Positions 44,608 to 55,244 of a DNA stretch of 64,000 bases are shown piece by piece. Every line of letters starts with the position of its first letter. Within the stretch, counting starts at the first letter, position 1. Source of the DNA: Sweltsa coloradensis (Eukaryota; Arthropoda; Insecta; Plecoptera; Chloroperlidae); assembly GCA_024449915.1 (NCBI GenBank), contig JAMZAV010000778.1, positions 372,001-436,000 on the forward strand. Direction: 5' to 3'. The position numbers and the translations under genes are program-made. The notes under the pieces were generated by a model that worked only from the letters and a program-made list of their open reading frames with translations, was not told where the DNA came from and did no database searches.

Positions 44608-46165
44608 AATGATCAGTTTGTTTTGATCACGAGTGTGTGTTTTGTTAAGTTTATCTTTTCTTTCTTTCTTACTCTCTTCCCTACGACCCGTACCAGTACT
44701 CGCTATTTCTTCTCGACCTACTCTAAACCGTCCGCAGCCGAAGTCCGCGAGTGGATTTTTGCGACACTGCGTCTGGAACCAGCTCCCGTCACTGTTATAC
44801 AGTTGGATGGCGCATAGCAGGTAGTCTACGTAAAACTAACCGGGGATCGTCTGTGTGAGTAGGTCCTCACTAATCTAAGGACTTCTGTTCCGTTCCGCCA
44901 TGCCGATGGTTCTATCAGCAAAGTTGCTATCGGCCATGCTGACCTACAGGCAGATACGCATATTCAACCTGCCACTCGAGTTCTCGAATTCTCGAATGAA
45001 CTTAAATCTTCTTAACTGAAGGTCCCCTTTGTAATGGTGCGCTTTATTCGAGCTTAACTCACTGGACGTCTCGCTTGTGTGCGTGTTCACGATCAAGTAT
45101 CCCGCTCGTTTACCCCTCTTTCTGGCGTGCCTCAAGGTTCCTGCCTCTCTCCCCTTCTTTACCTGATCTACTGCCACGATATTCCTTCTCCCTTGTCCCG
45201 ACACCTTCCTTTAGCCCTCTATGCAGACGACTCAGCCTACTGGTGCAAAGAGCGCACAGCGAAGAGAAGTCTTCGGCTGTCTACAGCGGCAAATAAATTA
45301 TTTCGACGTTTGGATGCGTCGGTGGCGTGTAATACCGAGCCTTTCATCCCTGACGGGACTTCCAAGTCCCTCAGTATTATTGTGATTTAAATAAAAAATA
45401 GTATATTTGCTTTTTTTACCCATTTTTACCATGCTTGTTCTTGAACTAAAATCTTAACAAAATATAAAAATGTTATGAATTGTGGTACATAATCAAAATC
45501 CAAAATGTTCAAAAAAATCTGAAAACAAGAATAAAGTTGCATACCAAATTTCTTATTGGGTATGTTTGTTTCATGAATAAGTAAAAACAAAAACAAATCC
45601 ATAAAGACGCAGCTTATCCTTTTCCACCACCGCCATAAATCACAGAAGCTGTCTCAACGACCACTCCGTCAGTCCATCTCACTCTATGGCTCTACGGTGT
45701 ACCCTAGTCAGTCTGCCAAGTACCTTGGAGTAACCTTTACAGACATTCTCAACTGGGGTGCTCATTGCCGTGACGTCATCAACCGTGCGCGGTCGCGACT
45801 AAACTTACTCGTGATGCTTTTTAGGCGACTTTCCGACTGCAGCTACCGTACTCAACGGCACACATAAAACTTTCATCCGCCCTCTCTTCAAATACGCGGC
45901 CCCGGCGCTGACACCTTTCGTTGGAGGATGTCTCTAGCAATAGGAAGAATCCTCCGTCGCATCGCGCGGCTTCCTCCGATGACGCGGAATGAAAACGTCT
46001 ACACTCAAACCAACATCGGCGGTCTCGGCATATACCCTCGCAGGGGCTTACGTGCAACGTCGCCATTCAGCGGACGACCTCCTCTCGCATCCACGTGCCT
46101 TCCAACCTCGTCCCCGCTTCAAGTACCCTTACCCCCCTTTTGCTCCTTCCAGTCGAGTAACTAAA
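44608..46165 (+). pseudogene. Jockey-like LINE, internally deleted, copy 3
   Basis: It starts gatcagtttgttttgatca, as copy 1 does at 41290. ORF1-like: PSAAEVREWIFATLRLEPAP at about 44725-44784. RT: GVPQGSCLSPLLYLIYCHDI at about 45126-45182 and ALYADDSAYW at about 45214-45243. The frame is interrupted by about 230 bp of AT-rich DNA (about 45372-45600), after which it resumes with SAKYLGVTFTDILNW at about 45713-45757 and ILRRIARLPPMTRNENVYTQ at about 45949-46008. It has the same ORF1-to-RT junction as copy 1, so the internal deletion predates their separation. Confidence 0.78.
45372..45600. other. AT-rich insertion within LINE copy 3
   Basis: Non-coding, A/T-rich sequence absent from the equivalent point of copies 1 and 2. 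No clear terminal repeats were found. Confidence 0.5.
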
Positions 46166-46772
46166 AATGTGATATCCTCTTAATGTGTTTATGTTTGTTT
46201 ACGATATGAATTTGGATATGTAACTGGATCTGTTACTTTGTGATCCTGTAATAGGCTACAGAGGCTACACGTGCCGCCCTGCATTAGCCTTCCTGCACTA
46301 TAGGCAGTCAGAGAGAGACATTGCTGCGCTCTCTCGGCCGTGGCATTCTTATCTGAAACCAACTCTAGCATCATGACGTCCATCTTGACCCTGCTCAAGC
46401 CTAGGTGACGTCACTGTTAGAGAGCTCTCCTCGAGCAAGTTGATTCGTGGTTGGACGACTCTACTCGAGCTAGATGTGACATCGTTCAGACTCAAAACTA
46501 ATATATTTCGAATTTAATTTAAGTTCTAGATCGAGATGAGTGTTTTTTATTGGTGCATTGATTTGACAGAGCGTTTTTGTTCTATTTTAGCACTAATGAT
46601 GATAATTTTGAAATGATAGATCGACATTGATGAGTGCTTCAAAAAGCGGAACAAAATATTTCTAGAACTTACATAGGGCGTTCAGAATGGATCAAATCTG
46701 AAAAATAGAGGCATGGCATTAAATAGAAATTATTTTTATTTCGTGGTTTGGTTATCGGCTCAGTTTGACCCT

Positions 46773-46786
46773 CCCCCCCCCCCCCC
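46773..46786 (+). repeat. C14 homopolymer
   Basis: An uninterrupted C14 run. Confidence 0.95.
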
Positions 46787-47196
46787 ACTCACTATAAAAA
46801 TCTTCGTTGCGAACCGATTTTAATAATTTATACGAATATATGTATTGTATAAATGAATGTATATTATTATACAAATGTATATGATTAGGTTATACGGTAA
46901 TGAGGAAAACGGAAATATGGTAATAATAATTGAAATAATCATTATATACAATTTTGTAAAAAAGAAAGTAGAATACTTGGAATACTTTCAACATACGTTA
47001 ATAAATGAAAAAGTTTTCACAACCATCTAAATAAAATTTTGGGGAGCTAAGTGGTCCTTGTAGAACAATACGTTTATCGCACATTATTGTTCTACACATT
47101 CAATTGTATTTATGGTGGCACACTGGGTATTGTTGTATCACATCACAGATCCATAGAAACTCGGTGGGCCAGAAGAGTTGTGAGGAGTTTACCAAC

Positions 47197-48617
47197 ATGT
47201 CGCTCCTAGCGTTGATTGCGACGACATTGACCATCGTCTTCGTAGTGCTGTACGTCCTCAAGAGGTGAGTGCGCTGAATTATAAGTGACCACATTACCGC
47301 TCTGTGTATTGGATTTAGGCAAATAAATAAATAAATTCGTATTTAGAACACACTCAATCATATAACTGATTTTTAGTGGGGGACAGTAAACTAAAGCGAC
47401 CAAGCCAACCCTGTAAGGCCAACACAATTAATAAACATTGATATGTTCGAAACGTATTTATCTTTTGGATCACCATAGAGTTATTGCATACTAAGTAAAA
47501 CAGAAGAGTGAAGCCTTAGTCGACGTTATTTCTTTTTTTATATTGGTAAGCGGGTAAACAAAATTTCGAGTCGGTATTTGGGGTGATTTGACCGATATTT
47601 GACCCATAGTCATAAAAGGTACCCGATTTTCGGTTAAATTAAAATATTTTTGAGGGTTGGTGGAGGTGCCGGTCCAGGATATACATATTTTATTGGTGGA
47701 GGTGCCGGTCAGAATTTTTCAAATTCACCACTGCCTCCTAGATGCTACTCGTGGCTCTTGTTGGGAGAAAAACATAATGTGAGAGATTGTTTACAAGTAG
47801 TCATTTAACTACCCGACCCGACTGCCCTGTATTACTGTCAAGGTTACTGGTTACACCGTTCATTCGGATGGAACGTAAAACCGTTGGTCCCCTTGGTACT
47901 TTTCGAAAGGAGCAGGCTACATGCCGGACCGGTTTTCTATCACTCTCACATCCCTTATCTCATCATCATCTTGCATCGTTGTTAATCATCAGTTGTTATA
48001 CTGATCACTGTAAAATGGTATCATATGCTGTATGTGGCCAATTCATAAATAAATAAATAAAATTATTATAATTAATTATTTAGATTGTATGACGAGATAT
48101 ATGAAAAATAATAAAATACCATAACATGTCGTCATTGAAAATTACCCAACTCCCAACAGTAGAACGAAGTGCAAGCTGGTATTATACAGAATAGTGTCAG
48201 GACATGAATGGTCTCTATAGCTGATAGTCATTGTACTAATTCTTCTTCTTCTTTCCGTCACAGCTGGAGAAGCAAGATGGCTGCCGAACATCTCACGCCG
48301 CCATCTTGTCCCAGCCGCCATTTCATCTCAGGACAAGCAACTTTCAAAGAGTGCGGTCCGAGCTCCTTGAGCGACACGTCCTTGAAGTACGTTGATAACA
48401 TCTTATCTTGTTTCACTTTACATCGTAGTCAGAATCATTTTATAAATTAACTATATTGAGGATTTTAGGACTTTTAAGATTTAAATTTAATCACTATTTC
48501 ACATTTATCTTGAACACTGACATTCTTATTATTTACTACAATTCTTGTTGCAGTTTCAGGAGTCAGCATGGACTGGATTCCAATCATCGATCCCTGACGG
48601 GTATGAGGGCTCCCTGA
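47197..48617 (+). CDS. Candidate small single-pass membrane protein, three exons
   Basis: Proposed exons 47197-47264, 48264-48386 and 48554-48617 give 84 residues plus stop. Exon 1 is MSLLALIATTLTIVFVVLYV followed by LK: a hydrophobic segment of about 20 residues ending in basic residues, so a signal anchor. It ends AGAG/gtgagt. Exon 2 has acceptor ttccgtcacag and donor TTGAA/gtacgt and codes WRSKMAAEHLTPPSCPSR and more. Exon 3 has acceptor ttgttgcag and ends LTGMRAP-stop. Intron phases fit (2, 2). AATAAA lies at 48779-48784. The ATG context is accaacATG. The layout is kept, but broken, in copy A. Function unknown. An alternative frame of exon 3 stays open to 48740, and the ATG in exon 2 could start a shorter product. 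Without transcripts this remains a hypothesis. Confidence 0.4.
47322..47432 (+). repeat. SINE-like family Z
   Basis: aaataaataaataaattcgt, atttagaacacactcaatca, gggggacagtaaactaaagc, gaccaagccaaccctgtaag. It lies in intron 1 of the candidate gene and is absent from copy A. Confidence 0.75.
47545..47780 (+). repeat. Repeat family Y (copy B)
   Basis: ggtaagcgggtaaacaaaat, tttcgagtcgg, and two successive ggtggaggtgccggtc blocks at 47660 and 47696. Confidence 0.6.
47828..48056 (+). repeat. 5S-SINE, 3' part only
   Basis: tactgtcaaggttactggtt, ccttggtacttttcgaaagg, agcaggctacatgccgg, then a different tail: gtaaaatggtatcatatgct and (ATAA)n. The head and 5S part are missing, and the tail resembles the LINE 3' end at 49910. 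Confidence 0.65.
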
Positions 48618-48954
48618 AGTGGTTTAAGACGAAGAACATCAGATCCATCCACCAAACAGCAGTCAAACATCACACTCTTCATCATGAAACAAGATCACCT
48701 CTCCAAAATTTGGCAAATTACAAAATTAATTTTTTAAATTAAAAAATAATATCTCGATCAACAGTGAAAATTTTCAGAATAAATGGGTTTCTAATCTTTG
48801 AGAATGAATCTGATTTATTTTGAATCTAACTTAATAGAGTATTGTGGCACGCATGTCTAAATCTAGTGGTTTTGTGGTTAGATGTCTTGTGAGGACACCC
48901 TGAACCAGGTTTGTATGGTGTGTCCAAGCGCCAGTTTATTCGCATTTTAACCAG

Positions 48955-49316
48955 CGGTTTAGCCGAGGTCGTTTAGCCGGTTCCCACTCTAACACAGAAG
49001 TTAGGCAACCTCGGGCGTGGTCGGGGGGAGAGTGGGTGACCGCTCTGCCCTGAGACACACGTATATTGCTGGTTAGAGAGAGCTTGTGTAATGTGTAACG
49101 GCTTCGTTCTCCTCGACGTCTGCTCGAAAGTCCGGGTTAGTGGAAGAACCTGTATGACTGTCAAGGTTACACCATCCTAGGTCCTAGTAGGCTACGTGCC
49201 GGTACCGGGTTTCCCCTCCTCCCTTCTATTCATCCTTCATCCACATCTCTCACCACTCATCGCCTCGAATAGCCTTAGTCGATAAACTGAGACGTTAGGC
49301 AATATCAAATCAAATC
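48955..49316 (+). repeat. 5S-rRNA-derived SINE
   Basis: gccgaggtcgtttagccggt, gaagttaggcaacctcgggc, gtggtcgg, agtgggtgaccgctctgccc, then the body as in the other copies and the end gagacgttaggcaatatcaa with an (ATCAA)n tail. It lacks about 20-30 bp (ttcggatgggac-type block) present in the 10991 copy. Confidence 0.85.
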
Positions 49317-49440
49317 AATATTCGCATTTTGATAGAAAATATGGAAGAAACCTCCTATACGGACGAATTATGGAAAAACTATTGCTTTATGTAGTATGAC
49401 AGTAGTATGTTGTATATTTATGTAGTATGATCAGAGTAGT

Positions 49441-49970
49441 GTGACGTCTTTCCTGCACCGTATCATCAATGGTGTTTTCCGGTCCACCATTCTTGTCTCC
49501 ATGTTTCCACTCCATGTTCCATCCCGCTTTACTAGGCTTACGCACCTTTTCCATGTAGCTAGACCTAGACTTTCTATTACCCGTAGATCTATCACCTTTC
49601 GTTTACCTTCATTTTGTAATAATTTACAAATTTACCAAAGTTTGACATATTCTCTGATTTTAATTCTTTTAAAAAAATCAATCCGTGATTGGACTGCAGT
49701 TGAAGGTCATTAGCATTTCCCCCCTGTTCTTTTAAAAACACATTTCTGTAAATATTTTTACTGAACGTTATTTACTCTTATGTTTTGTTGCACTTATAAT
49801 TTTGATATATTTGTTTTATTGTTTATCACCTTATAAATATTGGTTAATTTGTAGGTATATTAATGTAATTTAAATTTTAATATTTTACTTTATTTATATA
49901 TTATATTTGGATTGTCTATGTAAAATGGTACTTGTGCTGTATACTCTTATATAAAAAAATTAGTCTATGA
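49441..49970 (+). pseudogene. LINE ORF2 C-terminus and 3' UTR
   Basis: An open frame 49441-49713 codes 90 residues ending SIRDWTAVEGH. It contains LFHVARPRLSITRRSITFRL, the basic 'F-H-x-x-R-P-R-x-x-x-x-R-R-S' pattern seen near the end of CR1/L2-like LINE proteins. A T-rich 3' UTR follows, ending tatgtaaaatggtacttgtg and an A-rich tail. Its sister is 15953-16250. Only the last part of ORF2 remains, a typical 5' truncation. Confidence 0.65.
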
Positions 49971-51150
49971 TTGAATCTTTACCTATCAAAATGTTTTTTT
50001 TGGCCCCAGAACTTGTTTCGACATTATTCTCCGCAAGCGGCAAAGGTTGATTACAAACAAGGGTCGTTTACTATCGGGGCTCACTTTGGCGATCCTCGTC
50101 ACCCTACTAAAAATACTTTCTAAACATTAATAAAAAACATATAGGCCAAAGATGAGACATTACAAACATATCATAATTTACTGTTTATGTAGCCTATAGG
50201 AAATTATATCGATACATTTATTGTGCATAAGTAGGTAATGCATAATTGTAGTATACATTTTTAAATTGGCCTACACCCATATGTTCTGGAATACATTTTG
50301 TGTTCTGTTGGTGGATAAATAAATAGTAAATATAATAACTATTGAGTACTGTTGCCTTGAAGATTTCCTATAACCATCTCCAGTAAATTGATGATAAATG
50401 TTAGTAAGATGTTGGCTGCACAAGTATTTGTTATCTAGTTGTATCCTTGTTAAATTGGTTGGTATTTATAATTTGTCTGCTTATGTCTGGTGCTATTTTA
50501 TTTATTACTAGGAAGCTTTTCAAACGCTTTTTCAGGCGCGTTGTTGGATGAGCGTAATTTTTTTTAAACGATAAAAAAACGTAAAATTGCGATTTTCATG
50601 AGAAATTATTTTTTGATTACGCTCAAATTTCAGAAGAATATATTAATTCATAAAATTAAGGTTATGTGAAAAATCATTTTGATAAAAATATATATATTTT
50701 TAATTTTTCTCATCAGCAAACGTCACAACAGAGAAAAATAGGTGTACCGAGTACATATCAATCGCTTTTACACATCAGACTTGATGAAACTTTCATTCCC
50801 ATCAGCGATTCATGATTGAACATAACCTCCTGCACATATAATCAGTATATATTATCTAGTGTAGAATGTGTCAATTCCACATGTAGTTGACTGCCAACTA
50901 AAAGAACAAGCAATTGTCAACAACAAAGAAAATATTATGCAACGAACGTGGTTTGACATAGATTCTACTTTCAGCAAAGGTGTGTTTTATGTGGGTGAAA
51001 TGCCATATTCAAGTTTACTACTTTCAAGTATTTACACCTTCTGAGCTAAAACAGTGATGAAAATCCAATAACACTGTTATCTTGTGACACTAGGAATAAA
51101 CAAAAGGGTTTTGTGAGTACACTCAATGCAAAACAAAACAACAACAGAAT
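49971..51150. other. AT-rich; short family R fragment only
   Basis: At 50515-50640, aagcttttcaaacgcttttt caggcgcgttgttggatgag and the following aaaacgtaaaattgcgattt are a family R 5' end. The remainder is anonymous. Confidence 0.45.
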
Positions 51151-51159
51151 CACGCCAAT

Positions 51160-51310
51160 AGTGCATGGCGTTATGTAACATCCCACTTAAAGCAGAAGTT
51201 TTTTTAAACTTCTGATATGGACTTAAGTCCATCATATCTTGTTTTAAGAATGTGTAAACGGTGACTCTGGAGCCGTCCTAGCAATGAGACACATTCTAAA
51301 TTCTAATTTT
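51160..51310 (-). repeat. tRNA-derived SINE family B fragment
   Basis: On the minus strand: ttgctaggacggctccagag, tcaccgtttaca, gatggacttaagtccatatc, agaagtttaaa, matching 53993-54080. The tRNA-like part is missing. The segment also contains the perfect palindromes gacttaagtc and aaacttct/agaagttt. Confidence 0.65.
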
Positions 51311-51426
51311 TTTCGAATTAGCCTTGTTGATTCTTTCTGGCGCCGCTTGCGAGTGGAATCGTGTCCGGCTTGATTGATCGGTGTTTCCTAACTAAATATG
51401 CCGGTCTCAAGACGTCATTATTCACT

Positions 51427-51547
51427 CGTCGATATTGTCGTCACCAACAGTGTTGGCCTGGTCGTCTTTAAATTTAATGTTCTTCACTGAAAATCACTTT
51501 TGTGACTTGAGTGGGTAGACTCTAAATACGAATTTATTTATTTTATT
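51427..51547 (-). repeat. SINE-like family Z
   Basis: actcgtcgatattgtcgtca, tggcctggtcgtctttaaat, gagtgggtagactctaaata, then the (TTTA)n tail. The fullest 5' end of this family in the window. Confidence 0.7.
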
Positions 51548-51800
51548 TAAAATCTTCTGTACACTGGTCTTTTAATTAACTGTTCTGGTTGAGCTCAGCA
51601 GGAGTAGGCAACGGCCTTGTGTTTGCGAGAACAAGGAAATACTCGCCAATAATACGTTACCTAGTGCGTGACATTATGTAAGTGATTACTGATTGTATCT
51701 GAATCTCACAAGTTACACATCAACTGGTCCAGGTGGATCGGCTATCACTTTCATTGACGGGGGGAGGGGGGATTGATTCCCTTGACCTACCCCTCCCCTC
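51548..51800. other. Non-coding; CT-rich patch
   Basis: No gene is seen. A CCCCTCCCCTCCCCTTCCCC stretch runs at about 51790-51809. Confidence 0.4.
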
Positions 51801-51827
51801 CCCTTCCCCTCCTCCGAGGACCACGTC

Positions 51828-51991
51828 TTGGTGACTCTGGATGCAAGCCCTCACAGTCTGCAACCGGTAGACGTCAACACTGGTCTTGTCACTCTAATAG
51901 TCATCAGCTGTTGTGTGGTGCTTATGTTTACTGCAGCAAGGAAGAACGAACACACAGGAAGAATTTTAACTTCGCTGTCGGTAATAAATAC
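51828..51991 (+). CDS. Possible exon with a transmembrane segment
   Basis: ATG at 51828 opens a frame with about 20 polar residues, then GLVTLIVISCCVVLMF, then AARKNEH, ending near AATACAG/gtatga, a fair splice donor at 51991. The membrane topology (short outside part, one segment, basic stop-transfer) resembles exon 1 of the 47197 candidate, but the sequences are not clearly related. The overlapping frame at 51773-52024 is an alternative reading. There is no downstream exon that I can link to it. This is weak evidence. Confidence 0.2.
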
Positions 51992-52024
51992 AGGTATGAG
52001 AACTATTTAGAAACATGTTTCTAG

Positions 52025-53145
52025 AATAATTATGACATTGTACGTGATCGATGGGCGAATTTTCATCTGCTGTTTAACTAATAGTTTATTTTAAAAATAT
52101 ATTGAATGTCAAATTATGTGTAGGCTAACGTTTCTAAAATAATTTTCCAAATAACGTTTGATACTTCAGTAGCATCGGAATATCATGTTGACAAACGATT
52201 AAAAAAAAATACTTTGTTAGTTTTTTAAATTATTTTGCAACCGCATTTTTCCTAACGGTTGACGCGTCTTTCATCAAAATAAACTTAAAAAACTCAATTC
52301 TTTTACCTTATATGACAATATTACATCAAATGTCTCTAAAATGTGTTGCATAGTATTTTGGGCAGTATGGAACCAAACAGATTTTTGAAAATTGAAATCA
52401 ATTGAAAACATACTTTAGATATAGTACTTCATAATCGTCATTTATCATCCGATTAAGAAACGCGTATTTTTAAATTTTAAAAATTATTTGGATACAGGTA
52501 TGTTAATTACTTGGGGAATGGGGGGGGGGGCCTTAAATGCAGCAAAATGTACAATTTAAAAAACGCAAGGACTAATTTTAGGGAGTCTTTACATTTTGGC
52601 TACAATCCAGGCATGTCTAGCAAAATGACATAGTTATTCTTATTTCTTAACATAGTTATTGTTTCAAATAGAATTATTCTAAATGATGTAGTTGCAATCA
52701 ATACAGGGGACTGTTTTTGACATAGCCACAATGTCCACCTCCAGCCATAATTTTATAAATAAATTTTATTCTTTAATTACCAGAACGATTCTACTTTGTG
52801 TATATGAACGTGGCAATTCTTATACAAACTAATTTTTTTTCTCTTCTGAAAACGATAAATAACACTACTGTTTATGTATTTTTCGTAACGAGCAGACTAT
52901 GTTTTGATGTAAACTTCTAAGAAATTTTATCATGTAAATTATAGAACTTTAATTCAAGTTTACAAGTTTACAATCTTTTTCAGTTATCGAATCTTATTTA
53001 CACTTTATATTATTTACATTTATTTCGTTCGTGTTTAAACTACCAACGTTGCGATTTTTACCGTGTGAATTAAACCTGTTATGGGTCTAATATAGGTGAA
53101 CTTTAGGTATGTGGTGGATAGGTCAATTTTTGTGAAGGAATGTCC
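52025..53145. other. AT-rich, no gene recognised
   Basis: Nothing coding is recognised. A G11 run is at 52520-52530. Confidence 0.4.
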
Positions 53146-53149
53146 AAGG

Positions 53150-53725
53150 GCTCGCGTTGAGGGATGAGCTTTTTTGTTGACTATATTTCTGACCAATGAT
53201 TACTACGTTTTTAGTATGCGTTGATCTCATTACTTTTTCTAGTTCCATTACGAAATTATTTTTGTCAAATTAGAATAATTTTTATGCAGTAGTATTAATT
53301 ACTATGGTAATACCAATTAACAATAGAATGTAACATTTTTCGAGGCCCAAAGACTTGCTTTTTGAACGCATTGTAGGTGATTGTTGTCAATTTTCTCTAG
53401 TTATTACTTGTTATTATACACATGCAAAAGGCTTATATCAAACCTTTATTTCTATGATTTCTTGATAACTTTTCAACTTTTTCTTTCAAAAGACAATACA
53501 TCACCATCTCAATGTCCATGTAAAATATGAACGTTTGAGCCGCATCCGTTTGGCCAGAATCGGCTCAAATATCGCATTAAAAATCGGAAAAATCGTACAA
53601 GTACGATATTCATGAGAAATATTTCTTCGATTGTACCAAAAAACTTGGCAGAACTAAGTTCAAAGATTTCGAAGGTCCCTACCAATTTTTATTATCAGAC
53701 TAAAAAAAAACATCCAACCTATTTT
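53150..53725 (+). repeat. Repeat family R copy
   Basis: gctcgcgttgagggatgagc, gatctcattactttttctag, ctatggtaataccaattaac, aggcttatatcaaaccttta (uninterrupted site used to define the 33496 insertion), ccgcatccgtttggccagaa. The 3' end is truncated before the usual terminus. Confidence 0.7.
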
Positions 53726-53737
53726 TCTCATGGTAAA

Positions 53738-53865
53738 TGAATAAATAAATATTGTATTTAGAGTCTACCCACTCAGCTATATAACTGATTTTCAGTGGGG
53801 GACAGTAAATCAAAGCGACCAAGCCAACCCTGTAGGCCCCGACGCAATCGACGAGTGAGCGATAA
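53738..53865 (+). repeat. SINE-like family Z
   Basis: aatgaataaataaatattgt, atttagagtctacccactca, gggggacagtaaatcaaagc, gaccaagccaaccctgtagg, cgcaatcgacgagtgagcga. Confidence 0.75.
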
Positions 53866-53984
53866 CCAACCAAAGATCGATATTTTTAATAGGTAATATA
53901 GCTATCAGTGGTATGGACAGTGCGAACACCCGCGGATCAACGCCAGAATCAACAAGGCCGATTCAGAACAACTCTGAATTTATT

Positions 53985-54176
53985 ATGTGCTTCGTTGCTA
54001 GGACGGCTCCAAAATCACCGTTTACAAACTCCTAAGACGAGAACTGATGGACTTAAGTCCAAATCAGAAGTTAAAATACTTTTAACTTTGACGGGAATCG
54101 AACCCTGGACCTTCTGCATTGGAAGCAGATACGCTAACAACAAGACCAACGAGTCTTCGCGTCGCTCATCCAATGA
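53985..54176 (-). repeat. tRNA-derived SINE family B with tRNA-Gly/Trp-like head
   Basis: On the minus strand the tRNA-like part (about 54092-54155) has an anticodon stem TCTGC/GCAGA with loop TTCCAAT and a T-arm ccagggttcgattcccg. It reads as CCA by position, but the surrounding bases recall tRNA-Gly(TCC). The A box is worn. The body continues with tggacttaagtccatcag and tttggagccgtcctagcaa. The plus-strand end ttcgcgtcgctcatccaa is like that of family R. Confidence 0.6.
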
Positions 54177-54900
54177 ATGAATCCACAGAACCAACTTTGC
54201 ATAGGCCTACATTTAATTTTGGGTTTGTTTGTCAGACCATAGAGTTATAGTATAGTACTGTCGCATCCAACTCCATGGTCAGACCATGGTCAGTGGTGTG
54301 GCCAAGAAACAAGTAATAATATTATATCGATGAATAAATAAATGTTACAATTTCCATATTTCATTGATCGGGAAACATTCCCGTATAGGTGTATGTGTTT
54401 ATGTAAAGAAATAAATCCAGAAATTATAAAATCCAATCTATTTAGATCAACAATGCACCAACGATAAATCCAGGAGTGATTTTGTTCAACCCGTCTGATT
54501 TGTACATTAACAATTTGAAAATGTTAATTTATTCCACAGTGTACTTAATATCTGCTTAGCGAGCGCCATTGAACGATTCTGTTTTGTTTTAATCAACTTC
54601 GTACGAATAACTTTTAATTAATGATGTTGGGTGTTCATGGAATAGAACAACAAAAAACTTCTCTGTAGCTAATGAACGTACATTTCAAGTTAACAACTTC
54701 AAATTAAAATTAACAACGCTCATTAGTTTATTCGTGCTTAATTGAATTCTGATTAAATTTCATTTAATAAAAAAGCATTTTGTTTAAATAATAATATTGT
54801 CTGTCACCCACTGTCTGAAATAGTAGGACTGCATTGAATAATCTTATATTAGTAGGTAACTTTCTCAATTTTTAATTATATTTTACGATAATGTATAACA
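54177..54900. other. Non-coding, no gene recognised
   Basis: AT-rich, nothing recognised. Confidence 0.4.
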
Positions 54901-54908
54901 AGCTGTTT

Positions 54909-55236
54909 GCCGCGGTCGCTTAGCCGGTTCTCACTCGAACACTGAAGTTAAGCAACCTTCGGGCGTGGTCAGGGGTAGAGTGGGTGACCGCTCTGCCCTG
55001 AGACACACGTATACCGCTGGTTAGAGCAGATGGAGGGTTCGAGAGCTAGTGTAACGGCTTCGTTCTCCTCGACGTCTGCTCGGCAGTCTGGGTTAAGTGG
55101 AGGAACCTATGACTGTCAAGGTTACACCGTCCTTTCGGAAAAGACGTAAAGCAGAGCAGTTGGCACCCTTGGTACTTTTCGAAAGGAGTAGACTACGTGA
55201 CGGTACCGGGTTTCTCCTCCTCCCTTCTCTATTAAA
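54909..55236 (+). repeat. 5S-rRNA-derived SINE, best copy
   Basis: gccgcggtcgcttagccggt, tctcactcgaacactgaagt, taagcaaccttcgggcgtgg, tcaggggtagagtgggtgac, cgctctgccctgagacacac, then the common body to ttctcctcctcccttct. The 5S-like part covers the region equivalent to 5S box A to box C. It has lost the 3' tail seen in the other copies. Confidence 0.88.
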
Positions 55237-55244
55237 TTTGCACT

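Larger units (their letters stand above)
46285..48945 (+). repeat. Segmental duplication, copy B
   Basis: Collinear with 36045-40345 but without the three MITEs. It has its own insertions: a family Z SINE (47322-47432) and a 5S-SINE 3' fragment (47828-48056). Confidence 0.85.
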
